The notes beneath the pieces are model-generated. The model was not told where the DNA came from and ran no database searches. It worked only from the letters and a program-made list of their open reading frames with translations. 64,000 nt of DNA from JAGOUU01 sp964609155 (GTDB lineage Bacteria; Pseudomonadota; Gammaproteobacteria; JAGOUU01): contig CAZSRF010000004.1 in NCBI GenBank assembly GCA_964609155.1, positions 1 to 64,000 on the forward strand, written 5' to 3'. Positions 42,699 to 54,744 of this stretch are shown here, one piece after another. The position numbers and the translations under genes are program-made. Numbering within the stretch: position 1 is the first letter of the stretch; each line of letters starts with the position of its first letter.

Positions 42699-43820
42699 GT
42701 GGAATTTCAGGTAACTAAAGAAGAGTTATTGCGACCATTACAGCAAGTAATAGGTGTGGTTGATCGCAAATTGTTACAACCTGTATTAGCTTTTGTTTTA
42801 TTAACATTCAGTGATAACGAATTAATTATTTCAACTACTGATCTTGATATACAGTTATGTGCTAAAAATACCATATTACCGCAAAATAATATTGGAAGTT
42901 TACTGTTACCTGCAAAAAAACTATTAGATATTTGTAAACTTCTTCCAGATAATTCTCTCATTAAAATAGTCAATAACTTAGAAAATAATAAAACAACTTT
43001 AGTTACTAATAAAAGTCGTTTTACTTTAGCAACACTTAACCCGAATGAGTTTCCAATTAGACAAGAAAATTTTGAAGGTTTTAACTTTACTATTCCACAA
43101 GATAAGTTAAAAAACCTTTTAAATGCTACTGCTTTTGCTATCGCACAGCAAGATGTTCGTCATTATCTTTTGGGTATGCTTTGGGAAATAAACGCAGGGG
43201 AGTTTAAAGTAGTAGCTACAGATGGGCATAGGCTTGCTTTAGCGAATTATAAAGACAGTGCTATTAATATCAACAGAAAAATTGTTATGCCACGTAAAAG
43301 TGTTTTAGAATTAACACGTCTATTAGAATCTGGTAATTCAGAAGTTATCGTGAAAGTTAACGACAAATCGGTACAAATTGAAACAGATAGCATCTTATTT
43401 ACGACAAAACTTCTTGATGTTCAGTTTCCTGACTACAGAAGAGTGTTTCCAGCAACAGAAAATTCTTATCATATTGAAATAAATAGAGAGGATTTGAGAC
43501 AGGTACTTAACAGAGTATCTATTTTATCCAATGAAAAGCATAGAGCTGTAAGGATGTGCTTTACTCAAAATCAATTAGTCATTGCGGCAAACAACCCAGA
43601 GCAAGAACAGGCAGAGGAATTGTTAGAGATATCTAATTCAAATCCAGATTTGGAAATATGCTTTAATATAGGATATTTGATAGACGTATTAACAAAAATC
43701 ACAACTGATACAATAAAAATGCAATTAAAACAATCAAATACACCTGTATTAGTTACACCTGTATTACCGCCAGAGATACAAAATAATCTGTCATATATTA
43801 TTATGCCAATGAGCTTATGA
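42699..43820 (+). CDS. dnaN: DNA polymerase III sliding clamp (beta)
   Basis: The 373-aa protein has three clamp repeats; recognisable segments are LLPAKKLLDICKLLPD, VATDGHRLALANY and FNIGYLIDVL, ending in the conserved SYIIMPMSL. It starts at GTG 42699. It tethers the replicative polymerase to DNA. Only 11 bp separates it from recF. Confidence 0.97.
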   Translation: MEFQVTKEELLRPLQQVIGVVDRKLLQPVLAFVLLTFSDNELIISTTDLDIQLCAKNTILPQNNIGSLLLPAKKLLDICKLLPDNSLIKIVNNLENNKTTLVTNKSRFTLATLNPNEFPIRQENFEGFNFTIPQDKLKNLLNATAFAIAQQDVRHYLLGMLWEINAGEFKVVATDGHRLALANYKDSAININRKIVMPRKSVLELTRLLESGNSEVIVKVNDKSVQIETDSILFTTKLLDVQFPDYRRVFPATENSYHIEINREDLRQVLNRVSILSNEKHRAVRMCFTQNQLVIAANNPEQEQAEELLEISNSNPDLEICFNIGYLIDVLTKITTDTIKMQLKQSNTPVLVTPVLPPEIQNNLSYIIMPMSL

Positions 43821-43831
43821 TAAACTGCTAA

Positions 43832-44938
43832 ATGCCTATCAAATCTCTGAAATTAAGTAATTTCCGTAATTTTTCTGAAAAAAGTATAAGCTTGTCGGAT
43901 TCATTAAATCTTATTTTAGGTAGAAATGGTGTTGGCAAAAGCACTATATTGGAAGCTTTGTATCTCTTAGGTACAGGGAGATCTGCTAGAGTCAATAACT
44001 TATCAAAAATTATAACATTTGATAGTCAATATACAGCTATTAATGCCGTAATAAATCAAGACAATGAGTTACAGTCTATCATAGAGTATCAACGTAATAT
44101 CAATGGGGCGCGTAAGCTAATATTTAATGGAAAAAATCAAAAATCTTTAGCTGATATAGCCAGATTTCTGCCGATATGCAGCTTAGATGGCAACTCTTTT
44201 CGAGGTCTTTCTTCCACGCCTCATTACAGAAGGCAGCTTTTTGATTGGGGTATGTTTCACGTGAAACATAATTTTTTAGATATTTGGCGAAAATTTAATA
44301 AAATTTTGGAACAAAGAAATGCACTATTAAAAAATAAAGCACCACGTGCAAACTTTATTACATGGGATATCATGTATATTGAAGCTGCGGTCACGTTGAT
44401 AGAAGCAAGGCAAGAATATTTCAATAAGTTACGAGAATCTTTTAGCTGTTTTATTCCTCGACTGTTGCCATCCATTAGCAATGTAATAGATATTAGAATA
44501 AATCATGGAATAGGGGTTGATGCGGATCTTGCTGATATTACAAAAAAATCTAATATAGAATCGCTATTAAAACAAAATTTAGAACTTAATTATCAAAAAG
44601 ATTTCTTTAGAGGCTATACATCAATTGGCCCTCATCGAGCGGACATTGTGTTTCTCTATCATAATGACCTAGCTAAAGAAATTGTTTCAAGAGGACAGGA
44701 AAAAATGCTCATTATTGCCTTTTATTTAGCTCAATTGGCAATAATTAAGCAATGTACGGGGAAAAAATGTACAGTTTTATTAGATGATATTGCTGCAGAA
44801 CTAGATATTAAGTCGCACGAGCTTTTATATAAACAATTATTAGAGCTTGAACATCAATTAGTTATTACAGCTATTCAAAAAGAGCAGATACCGCTGGATT
44901 TAACTACTCTTGAATTGTTCCACGTGGAACAACTGTAA
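43832..44938 (+). CDS. recF: DNA repair protein RecF, carrying two parS sites
   Basis: The 368-aa SMC-like ATPase assists RecA loading at gaps. Walker A is GRNGVGKSTILEAL, the signature is VSRGQEKMLIIAFYLAQLA, and Walker B is CTVLLDDIAAELD. N-terminus IKSLKLSNFRNF is typical. Two perfect parS palindromes lie within its coding sequence, near residue 142 and at the last codons; both read Phe-His-Val in this frame. It may therefore be constrained by segregation as well as by protein function. Confidence 0.96.
   Translation: MPIKSLKLSNFRNFSEKSISLSDSLNLILGRNGVGKSTILEALYLLGTGRSARVNNLSKIITFDSQYTAINAVINQDNELQSIIEYQRNINGARKLIFNGKNQKSLADIARFLPICSLDGNSFRGLSSTPHYRRQLFDWGMFHVKHNFLDIWRKFNKILEQRNALLKNKAPRANFITWDIMYIEAAVTLIEARQEYFNKLRESFSCFIPRLLPSISNVIDIRINHGIGVDADLADITKKSNIESLLKQNLELNYQKDFFRGYTSIGPHRADIVFLYHNDLAKEIVSRGQEKMLIIAFYLAQLAIIKQCTGKKCTVLLDDIAAELDIKSHELLYKQLLELEHQLVITAIQKEQIPLDLTTLELFHVEQL
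44253..44268. promoter_or_regulatory. parS: parS site 1 (ParB-binding)
   Basis: TGTTTCACGTGAAACA is a perfect 16-bp palindrome matching the conserved bacterial parS consensus. It is in recF, about 12 kb from parA on the other side of oriC. Confidence 0.93.
44916..44931. promoter_or_regulatory. parS: parS site 2 (ParB-binding)
   Basis: TGTTCCACGTGGAACA is a perfect palindrome (18 bp with flanking T and A) of the second common parS type. It overlaps the last codons of recF, 663 bp after site 1. Confidence 0.92.
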
Positions 44939-44959
44939 TTGTTTTGTTCGACAGCCATT

Positions 44960-45036
44960 ATGGGCAATATACCGCGGCGGTTCTTCGGCCGGTATGAGCG
45001 GGTGTCCATATATACAGTTTGTTGCGTAAGTCCTGT
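44960..45036. repeat. Repeat remnant between recF and gyrB
   Basis: A GC-rich patch (ATACCG ... CGGTAT, a small inverted repeat around 44969-44995) is followed by GTTGCGTAAGTCCTGT (45021-45036), which occurs exactly inverted at 58600-58615 and nearly so at 40836-40849. It looks like the end of a mobile repeat. No gene is present in this 225-bp gap. Confidence 0.5.
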
Positions 45037-45095
45037 CAGTGTTAAGTGGGGACGTAACGCTTATGCAGCAAAAACTATAAAACTATAGAGAAAAA

Positions 45096-45104
45096 TGATA
45101 TAAT
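45096..45104 (+). promoter_or_regulatory. Extended -10 promoter of gyrB
   Basis: TGATATAAT is a perfect extended -10 (TG-N-TATAAT), 59 bp before the gyrB ATG. No good -35 is seen, as is usual with extended -10 promoters. It implies gyrB can be transcribed apart from recF. Confidence 0.55.
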
Positions 45105-45163
45105 TTCAAGCAATTGCATGAAACAGTGTAAGCATGTAAACACAAAAAAGCGAGTATAATTAA

Positions 45164-47593
<2,430 letters not shown>

Positions 47594-47665
47594 TGTACAC
47601 TTCGAGGTTATCTTTTATTTGAATAATGTATAGGAAGAAATATATTCTCAAGTACATTCCAGACT

Positions 47666-47739
47666 GTAAATACCCCTCCGCCTCACTTCGTTCGGCACCT
47701 CCCCTATGCAGGGGAGGATAGGGGTGGTGAATATTTACT
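47666..47739. repeat. Palindromic repeat between gyrB and the haemagglutinin gene
   Basis: GTAAATACCCCTCCGCC at the left is mirrored by GGGGTGGTGAATATTTAC at the right, and the centre CCTCCCCT-ATGC-AGGGGAGG (47698-47717) is a perfect hairpin. It stands between convergent genes and could terminate both. Its core resembles the hairpin at 5-23. Confidence 0.7.
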
Positions 47740-47756
47740 GTTACCGTCTAAACTTC

Positions 47757-50700
47757 TTATGGATTGTTACTTGGATTGTTAAACTCAAAACCACGGAGTT
47801 CTAAATTATCGACAAATATATCTTCTTGATCATCAAAGATATTATAATTGAAAGTTGTTAATTTTGGATTATAGTTAGGCACATTGTAATTACTGTTAAA
47901 GATATCATTAAAAGATGTTATCGCACCAGTAGAGGCGTTAGTTATTTGGTCGCTTTGTGTAACATCAAGGCCGCCACTTGTGCTATCAGAAGTGCTTGTA
48001 CTACCAGTATTACCGCCTGTGCTGCCAGTACCGCCTGTGCTGCCAGTACCGCCTGTGCTGCCAGTACCACCTGTGCTGCCAGTACCACCTGTGCCGCCAG
48101 TACCACCTGTGCTGCCAGTACCACCTGTGCCGCCAGTACCACCTGTGCCGCCAGTACCACCTGTGCCGCCAGTACCACCTGTGCCGNNNNNNNNNNNNNN
48201 NNNNNNNNNNNNNNNNNNNNNNNNNNNNNNNNNNNNNNNNNNNNNNNNNNNNNNNNNNNNNNNNNNNNNNNNNNNNNNNNNNNNNNCCTGTGCCGCCTGT
48301 GCCGCCAGTACCGCCAGTACCGCCAGTACCGCCCGTGCCACCTGTACTTGTATTAACAGAACACAAACCAGCACTAGGACCACTGCATCCATTTGTATCA
48401 GCATATGTGAAATTTGCTCCACCAGATGTCCAGTCGCCGCCGTCTGTTTTAGCATCTGGGGTTACGCTGCCAACTACTGCAGAGCCAGGGGTTAATTCTG
48501 CAACATCCAAATACCCAAGAACTCCACCAGAGAAACCAGAGTTAGCATTAGCATTATTATTTGTGGTAGGATTATTTACAGTGATAGCAAAGTTGGCGTT
48601 TGCAGGATTAAAATTAAAGTCCCCATTGGTGAAAAGCCCAATGACTCCACCAGCTGCTTGTATGGGCGAAGTGTCAGTTGCCGCATTTGTACGAGATGTA
48701 CTTATGGCACTGCTTATACTAATGGCACTGTTGTTATTTAAAATAACATCAACTCCATTAGCAGCACCAATTAACCCACCAGAAGCTGTAGCTTCAGCAA
48801 TTTTATCACCGCTTGTGGTTGCACCACTAATAGTTGTAGAGATCGAAGGGTTGCTTATAGTCACAGGGCTAGTGTTACTAATATTAATACTGGATCTAGG
48901 GGATAGACTATTATTAGATTGCAATAATCCGTACATACCACCAGCATACGATGTTTCAACGGCTCCTGTGCTACTAGCAGATATATTATTTGTTGCAGTG
49001 GTTATGGGGCCTTTATCTCCTTCCGAAAAGGTATAATTAAAAGCACCATTGGCATCATCAACACGGCCATCTATACCGCCAGCATAACTATTTGCAATAT
49101 TTCCGGCATTGTCTGCAGTTGCGTTTGCCCCTGTTGTTGATATAGCACCAAAGTAATTGACACTTGTAGATTCTTGATGTCCAGTTAGACCGCCGGCATA
49201 AGCAGATGCAGAAGTGGAGTTTGCACCATTAGAAGCAACATGCGCAGTTGGGTTAGCGTTAATATTGATATCACCATAGAATGCTAGGTTGCCTGCGTTA
49301 GCGTGGCCAAATAAACCACCGGCATATGCGCTTATAGGATCAGTATTTGATATCCCTAAAGATGCATCAGGGCTTATTTCTGATGTTAATCTTGATGTGC
49401 CAATAGAAACATTACCGAATTGAGTATTTAATGCAGTAATATCGCCAGCTAAACCACCAGCATAAGCGCTTACTCCAGGGAGGCTATTGAAGGAAATTAT
49501 AGCCGTATTGTTAATCGTTACATCTCCGCTAGTTAAATTAGAGCCATTCATAATGCCAAATAGTCCACCTGCATAGGTGTTAGCGCTTGTTGAAGGCGCT
49601 TGTACGCCGGATTTCCCATCGATAACACCGGGAATTTGATCAGGTAAATTGGCAGAAATGTTGCTGTTTGACACACTGATATTGCCAGATAAATTGATAT
49701 TGCCATTGGCATTACCCACTAAGCCACCAGCCCGTACAGACGCATCAACATTGGTTTTATCTACAATAACGTTTTGTAAATTTAATGTTCCGTATGTACT
49801 ACCAATTAGCGCACCAGCAGAACCATCTATAGGTTTTTTATTATTAGAATTAACAGTAATGCTACTATTTGTTATTGTGATATTATTTATATCAAGGCTG
49901 TTGTTGGCTGAGGCACTTCCAATTAAGAGTCCGCCAAATCCAGAATTACCACTTGGAGCAGTAACATTGAGTTGTGCCTTATCAAAAGTGAGATTTTTAA
50001 TGGTTGAAGCACCAAAATCTGTAGAATAAAAATTAAACAGACCACCATTGCCAGAAGTTGAAGACAAAGAACCAGAAATAATGTGATTTAATCCGTCAAA
50101 ATTATTGTAAAAAGAACTAAAACCAGAAAATGGCGTAGTTAAATTAATATCTTGGTTTAGTGCTAAGCCTGGTTGATAATATACTTGTGGTACAGGCCAA
50201 TTTGCCGCAGCGCTATAGATATCTCGACCATCTGCTACAGCTGCTGCATTGGAAACATCGTAGACATATTGATACTCGTTAGTAGTTGAGGTAGTTCTAC
50301 CAAAAGGAAAAGTGTCTACCGTCACGGTAATTATTTGCCCAGTTTTTTTGTCTTTAACTTGGGTTTGTTTTGGTAGGGTTAATGGCGAACCAAGAGTAAG
50401 TGGATCATAGTAGTAGTCTAAATGCCCGCCGCCGTTTGAAACAACGTATGGAGAATTATTCTGATTAGTACCACTAAAGACAAATGCATTGTTTTTAGAA
50501 TCAGCATTGTAAGCGCCGTGTGCATTAGTTTTTAACGTGATATTACCCAAACCAGTACTTCTTATTTGGGGATCTGTTGTGTTTGTGCTACCTAAAAATA
50601 CGATAGCACGATCAGCAATGGCAGAAAAATTGGCAGCTGTATCCCAAGAGATAGGGGTATTTTGATTAAAAAATAGTATATCACCAAGGTGACCTGGGAT

Positions 50701-52104
50701 ATCATTTTTATCAGTTCGAATTTCAACATTTGTTTGATTGGCTAATGCATCATTAAAAACAGTCGCCTGTGAATCATCTACTGTAATATTTTCTGGATCT
50801 AACAACCAGTTACCGTTTTTACCTGCATTAACCTTAGTGTTTTCACCTATGGTTAGATTTATTTTACCTGAAGTTTCTATTGAACCACCTGTACTACTGC
50901 TGTTATTGGCTGCGTTTTTAGCACTTAAGTTACCATCAACTTTACTGTTATTATCTGACCATAATACAACATTACCGCCATTACCTGATGTTTTTGCATC
51001 AGCTAATATAGTTGCATCTTTTTCCATGGTTACTGTTTTGGCGTTGTAGTCACCAGCTGAATTTATTTTACCTTGATAATTACCTCCAATGTTTACTGTA
51101 CCACCACCTGCTTGACCAGAGGCATCAATTAAGCTATTTTGAGCAAGAGTTATATCATGACCAGAAACTTTTACCAAACCACCAGAGGTATTTGCATCAT
51201 TACCGGCAGCAGAAATTTTGCTGTTACTACCAAGGGTTACGGAACCTTCTAAATTAGATAAAGAAATTTTTCCTGTTTTATTAGCAACAGAATCAGCACG
51301 AGCTACACCATCAAAACTAATGGCGCTTGATACAATATTACCAGCATCACTTGCGGAAAGAGTAATATTACCACCATCGGCAAATATATTGCCGTTTTGG
51401 TTAATAGAATAATTTTTAAGTGCGGGATTTAACGCTATGTCGGGGATTTTAAAATTAATTAAATTATCACCATATAAATCAACAGTAAAATATTCTCCAG
51501 AGCTTAACTGTACATGCCCAAGACGTGCATTGATCGTGCCTTGGTTTGCAACGGCAGGGGAAACAAAGGCAGCAAAGCCAGCATCATGAACATTAATATT
51601 ACCTTTGTTGATAATGCTACCGCTGTAGTTATTGTTTGGCATTAGTTCAATGGCACCAGAGGCACGGTATTTGTCAATGTTTAAGTCAGAGGTGGATGCT
51701 AATATGTTACCTACATTGATTTCTGAGCCTTGTCCAAATAAAACACCAGATGGGTTAAGTAGAAAAATAGTACCATTTGCGGTTAGTCTACCAAAAATCT
51801 CAGAAGGTCCATTAGCTGCATTTATCCTGTTTATAGCAACTGAGCTTGAGCTTGGCTGCAAAAAGTTAACCTGTTCATTTGAGTTAATATTAAAGCTTTG
51901 CCAGTTTAATACGGCGTTATTGGAGTTTTGGTTGATTTGCATATTGTTGGGACCGGTTGTTATGCTGGCAGAGCCGTCTGTTACCACCCCGCCTAGAGGC
52001 AACCCTTTAGATTCCATGCTAATTCCAGTCAAAATGACGACCAATGTCCAAAAACCGACAATGATTTTGAAATACGATGTAATACTTAGCGGTTTCTTAT
52101 ACAT
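47757..52104 (-). CDS. TpsA-like filamentous haemagglutinin, interrupted by an assembly gap
   Basis: A hydrophobic N-terminal signal precedes the TPS secretion domain (NNMQINQNSNNAVLNWQSFN; GRLTANGTIFLLNPSGVLFG), then beta-helix-like repeats, a stretch of at least five AYAGGLxG (GLUG-like) repeats about every 40-55 residues, then Gly-Thr-Gly repeats encoded by an 18-bp tandem repeat, and a last 60 residues of Asn/Phe/Tyr-rich sequence ending NNPSNNP. The 100 N at 48187-48286 break the frame on paper, but the flanks add up to exactly 1416 codons, so the frame is intact if the true gap is a multiple of three. It should be exported to the surface as an adhesin. No TpsB transporter gene lies nearby. 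Confidence 0.85.
48013..48350 (-). repeat. 18-bp tandem repeat (VNTR) encoding Gly-Thr-Gly units
   Basis: On the plus strand the unit is CCACCTGTGCCGCCAGTA with a few point variants (GTGCTG, CCGCCT). About 9.7 copies precede the gap and a degenerate part follows it. Each unit encodes six residues (GTGGTG or GSTGGT). The assembly gap inside shows that the copy number is not known. Confidence 0.9.
48187..48286. other. Assembly gap (100 N)
   Basis: Exactly 100 N, the usual placeholder for a scaffold gap of unknown size, within the tandem repeat. True sequence is missing here. Confidence 0.98.
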
Positions 52105-52184
52105 ATGTCACCCAGCCTGTTTTTCAAATCTTATGGTTTAGACACTGGGGTTATAAAAAAGTTTTATCTGGAGGAAAAAAAATT

Positions 52185-52223
52185 ATGATGCGTGGTTCGT
52201 ACACAGAGCTTGTGCATTCTTAA
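52185..52223 (+). CDS. Possible 12-residue leader peptide
   Basis: ATG-ATG opens a frame MMRGSYTELVHS ending at TAA, with GGAGG 10 bp upstream, the best Shine-Dalgarno in this divergent region. It lies 62 bp before the Cys-rich gene. It could be a translated leader, or the RBS match could be chance. Confidence 0.25.
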   Translation: MMRGSYTELVHS

Positions 52224-52285
52224 CTTAACAACTAGACTTACAACGGTAAAGGGGGAATTAATCTCTAAACCATGATGGGGCATTA

Positions 52286-53026
52286 ATGAATAGTCAGCAA
52301 AAGTGCGTATTAGTTTTTTTAATTGGAGCAATAGTAAGCATTACTAATGGGATAGTCGCTGTTGCTAATGTATTGCCTGACTTTTCTGGATATACCCAGG
52401 GGGCTCCTAACAGCGATTGTGGTAATTTTGCTGGGCCTATATCCAGTGGTTATTCTAACCTATACGGAAGTAGCGTTGAATCCTCTCTCATAAAGAGGTG
52501 TATAGATGAATGCTCAGCAAAGAATGACATCTGTCAGGGGGTTGGTGTATTGGTAAGTATGAATGACCAAATTATAAGTCCTGGTACGTATAGAACATTT
52601 TGTAACAAGGTATGGGCGGGGGACGGGGTGCGTTATTGTACCGTATCAAAAGGTGGTGGTGGGGTGAGTACACAATTTGGTAACGTGACGTATTATAGTA
52701 ATGATAACTTTATAGGTAAGGCAGCACCGCCACCACCAGCACTCACTTGCTCAAATGGTGGCACGCCATGCAGTAATCCCACTCCAGTGTGCAATAATGG
52801 GATATGTAAAGCGTGCACAAGCGATGCGCAGTGTCCTTACGGACAAATTTGCGAAAATGGTTCATGCATAGATCCTCATTGCAAATCTAATGCAGATTGC
52901 TCTAATCCTACACCTATATGTGATACTGGTCGTTGCCGAGCGTGTTCTAGTGATCCGGAATGCGGCCCTGGCAATAAGTGTGTAACTGGAAGCTGTGAAG
53001 CAAAAAAACTAACGCTTTGTCCTTGA
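52286..53026 (+). CDS. Secreted Cys-rich protein 1
   Basis: The 246-aa protein has an N-terminal signal (CVLVFLIGAIVSITNGIVAVA), a middle domain (about 30-145) with spaced cysteines including RCIDECSAKNDICQGVG, a PPPPA hinge, and a C-terminal module of about 93 residues with 17 cysteines (GQICENGSC; CSNPTPICDTGRCRAC) ending SCEAKKLTLCP. The C-terminal spacing recalls eukaryotic EGF/dickkopf-like knots; the middle domain weakly recalls PAN/apple domains. The C-terminal module is shared with the next gene. It lies divergently from the TpsA gene. Probably a disulfide-rich surface or released protein; function unknown. Confidence 0.75.
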   Translation: MNSQQKCVLVFLIGAIVSITNGIVAVANVLPDFSGYTQGAPNSDCGNFAGPISSGYSNLYGSSVESSLIKRCIDECSAKNDICQGVGVLVSMNDQIISPGTYRTFCNKVWAGDGVRYCTVSKGGGGVSTQFGNVTYYSNDNFIGKAAPPPPALTCSNGGTPCSNPTPVCNNGICKACTSDAQCPYGQICENGSCIDPHCKSNADCSNPTPICDTGRCRACSSDPECGPGNKCVTGSCEAKKLTLCP

Positions 53027-53190
53027 TTGAATTAGGTTGTCACAGCAAAGATGTAGAAGTTTTGTAACTACGCTATAATTTATAAAAAGTGCTGTATTTG
53101 ATTGTTGTAATATAAGTGTTTTTTCAAGCTGGCAATTATATACAAGTTAAATTGCTAATGAGCTGGTATATAATTTATAACTAAATAAAG

Positions 53191-54141
53191 GTGGCAACAT
53201 TACCTATGACTTTAAAAAAAAATAAACGGTTACAAAGATGCACAGTTACATTAGGTTCTTTTGTAAGAATCATATACTTCTTGTTTACTTTTGTTGCGTG
53301 CATGCTATCAATAAACATATCAGCTCTTAACAATGTTTTCATAACTGCTGGAAGTGAGTCACTTGCATTGCCAAATTATCCTGGATATACGAAATCACAG
53401 CCATGTGAATCGTGCGTCTCTGGAAATGTTATTAAAACTATGCAAGTACCAATAGAAGACTGCCTTGCAGGGTGTAACAATACAATTGGTTGCCAAGTAG
53501 TTACGAGTGCTCTTCCAGCATTCCATTGTGTACTTATACAAAATTGTAGTGGATTTATACAAGATCAAAATTGTAACTATTTTTCTTCAGCACTAGGACC
53601 AGGAACTGGGTATGTTTCATTTACTAATAATAACCCAAAAGCATTTGGGAGCTGTAATAGTGACGTTGATTGTCAAGGTGGAAAGGTTTGTAGGAACGGT
53701 TCCTGTGTCCGTATTTGTGATCCTAATAGTACAAGGCCTATAGCATCTGGTGGTGAGTGTTGGGGTTGCAACGATGGCAATGGATCTTGTCCTGCAGGAA
53801 CGACGTGTCAGGGTGATGGTAGCTGTGTAGCAGCACCGCCACCACCAGCACTCACTTGCTCAAATGGTGGTCCGGCATGCAGTAATCCCGCTCCAGTGTG
53901 CAATAATGGGACATGTGGAGCGTGCACAAGCGATGCGCAGTGTCCTTTCGGACAAATTTGCGAAAAGGGTTCATGCATAGCTCCCTATTGCACATCGAAT
54001 GCTCAATGCTCTAATCCCACACCTATATGTGAGACTGGTCGTTGCCGAGCATGCCATACTGATTCAGAGTGTCCAGCAAATCAAAAGTGTAATACAGGTA
54101 CTGGCAGTTGTGAAGCAAAAAAACTAACGCTTTGTCCATAG
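53191..54141 (+). CDS. Secreted Cys-rich protein 2
   Basis: The 316-aa protein starts with a basic region, then a hydrophobic signal (IIYFLFTFVACMLSINISAL), then an apple-like domain (CVSGNVIKTMQVPIEDCLAG, then CNNTIGCQVV), an extra Cys-rich unit (CNSDVDCQGGKVCRNGSC), the same PPPPA hinge and the same C-terminal module as protein 1 (CSNGGPACSNPAPVC to SCEAKKLTLCP). The N-terminal halves of the two proteins differ while the last 310 bp are highly similar, so the C-terminal module was copied or converted. An alternative ATG lies at 53206 in frame. It probably relies on DsbA for folding. Confidence 0.75.
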   Translation: MATLPMTLKKNKRLQRCTVTLGSFVRIIYFLFTFVACMLSINISALNNVFITAGSESLALPNYPGYTKSQPCESCVSGNVIKTMQVPIEDCLAGCNNTIGCQVVTSALPAFHCVLIQNCSGFIQDQNCNYFSSALGPGTGYVSFTNNNPKAFGSCNSDVDCQGGKVCRNGSCVRICDPNSTRPIASGGECWGCNDGNGSCPAGTTCQGDGSCVAAPPPPALTCSNGGPACSNPAPVCNNGTCGACTSDAQCPFGQICEKGSCIAPYCTSNAQCSNPTPICETGRCRACHTDSECPANQKCNTGTGSCEAKKLTLCP

Positions 54142-54159
54142 GATATAAGTATGTATAAT

Positions 54160-54190
54160 AGGTTATAAACTAAGGGATGTTTTATAACCT
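54160..54190. terminator. Possible bidirectional terminator
   Basis: AGGTTATAAA (54160-54169) and TTTATAACCT (54181-54190) form a perfect 10-bp stem with an 11-nt loop between the Cys-rich gene 2 and def. It overlaps the def stop codon. T-runs on both sides are weak. Confidence 0.45.
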
Positions 54191-54685
54191 AGATATCTTT
54201 TTTTCAATAAGCGAACGCTTTAACTTAGATAAATGATCGATATAAATAATGCCATTTAGGTGATCTAATTCATGCTGAATGCATTTAGCCATAAATCCAT
54301 CAGCTTCTAGTGTCTGCTCTACACCATTTTGGTTTAAGTATGTTACTGTTATTTTTTCACTACGTGTGATTGTAGCGTGAATATGATCAGGGTAGACTGA
54401 CATACATCCTTCCTGTTCTTTATGATTTCCTTTGCGATCAATTATTTTTGCATTAATTAAACACAAGGGAGAATTCTTTTCTTCCGAAAAGTCAATAACT
54501 GTAATATGAGGTGGATCAATTATATCCAATTGTGTGGCAGCAAGTGCCGCACAATTTTTGGCATTATAATGAGTTTCAAACATATCGGATATTATTTTTT
54601 TTATATGATCGTCTATGTGAGATACTTTTCTAGCAATACGTTTTAATTTTGGATCAGGGTAATTTAATATAGTTAATAATGTCAT
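54182..54685 (-). CDS. def: Peptide deformylase with divergent motif 1
   Basis: Removes N-formyl groups from new proteins. The 167-aa protein has metal ligands in EGCMS (Cys94) and HELDH (residues 138-142) with the catalytic Glu139. Motif 1, usually GxGLAAxQ, is NCAALAATQ (44-52) here: both glycines are replaced, while L, A and Q stay. No fmt gene is adjacent, so this may be a second deformylase; another copy outside the window cannot be excluded. Confidence 0.9.
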   Translation of the reverse strand: MTLLTILNYPDPKLKRIARKVSHIDDHIKKIISDMFETHYNAKNCAALAATQLDIIDPPHITVIDFSEEKNSPLCLINAKIIDRKGNHKEQEGCMSVYPDHIHATITRSEKITVTYLNQNGVEQTLEADGFMAKCIQHELDHLNGIIYIDHLSKLKRSLIEKKISRL

Positions 54686-54744
54686 AAAAAGGGCAAGAAT
54701 TATTATAGAAACATAAAATTATTAGTATGTGTTCACGTAATATT

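Noticed and set aside
48013..48350. CRISPR array
   Set aside because: The 18-bp units are contiguous with no spacers and code for Gly-Thr-Gly in frame; no cas genes are nearby.
47946..49036. Long plus-strand reading frames through the tandem repeat region
   Set aside because: They are mirror frames of the haemagglutinin gene produced by the 18-bp repeat and by N padding; they have no start signals and low-complexity composition.
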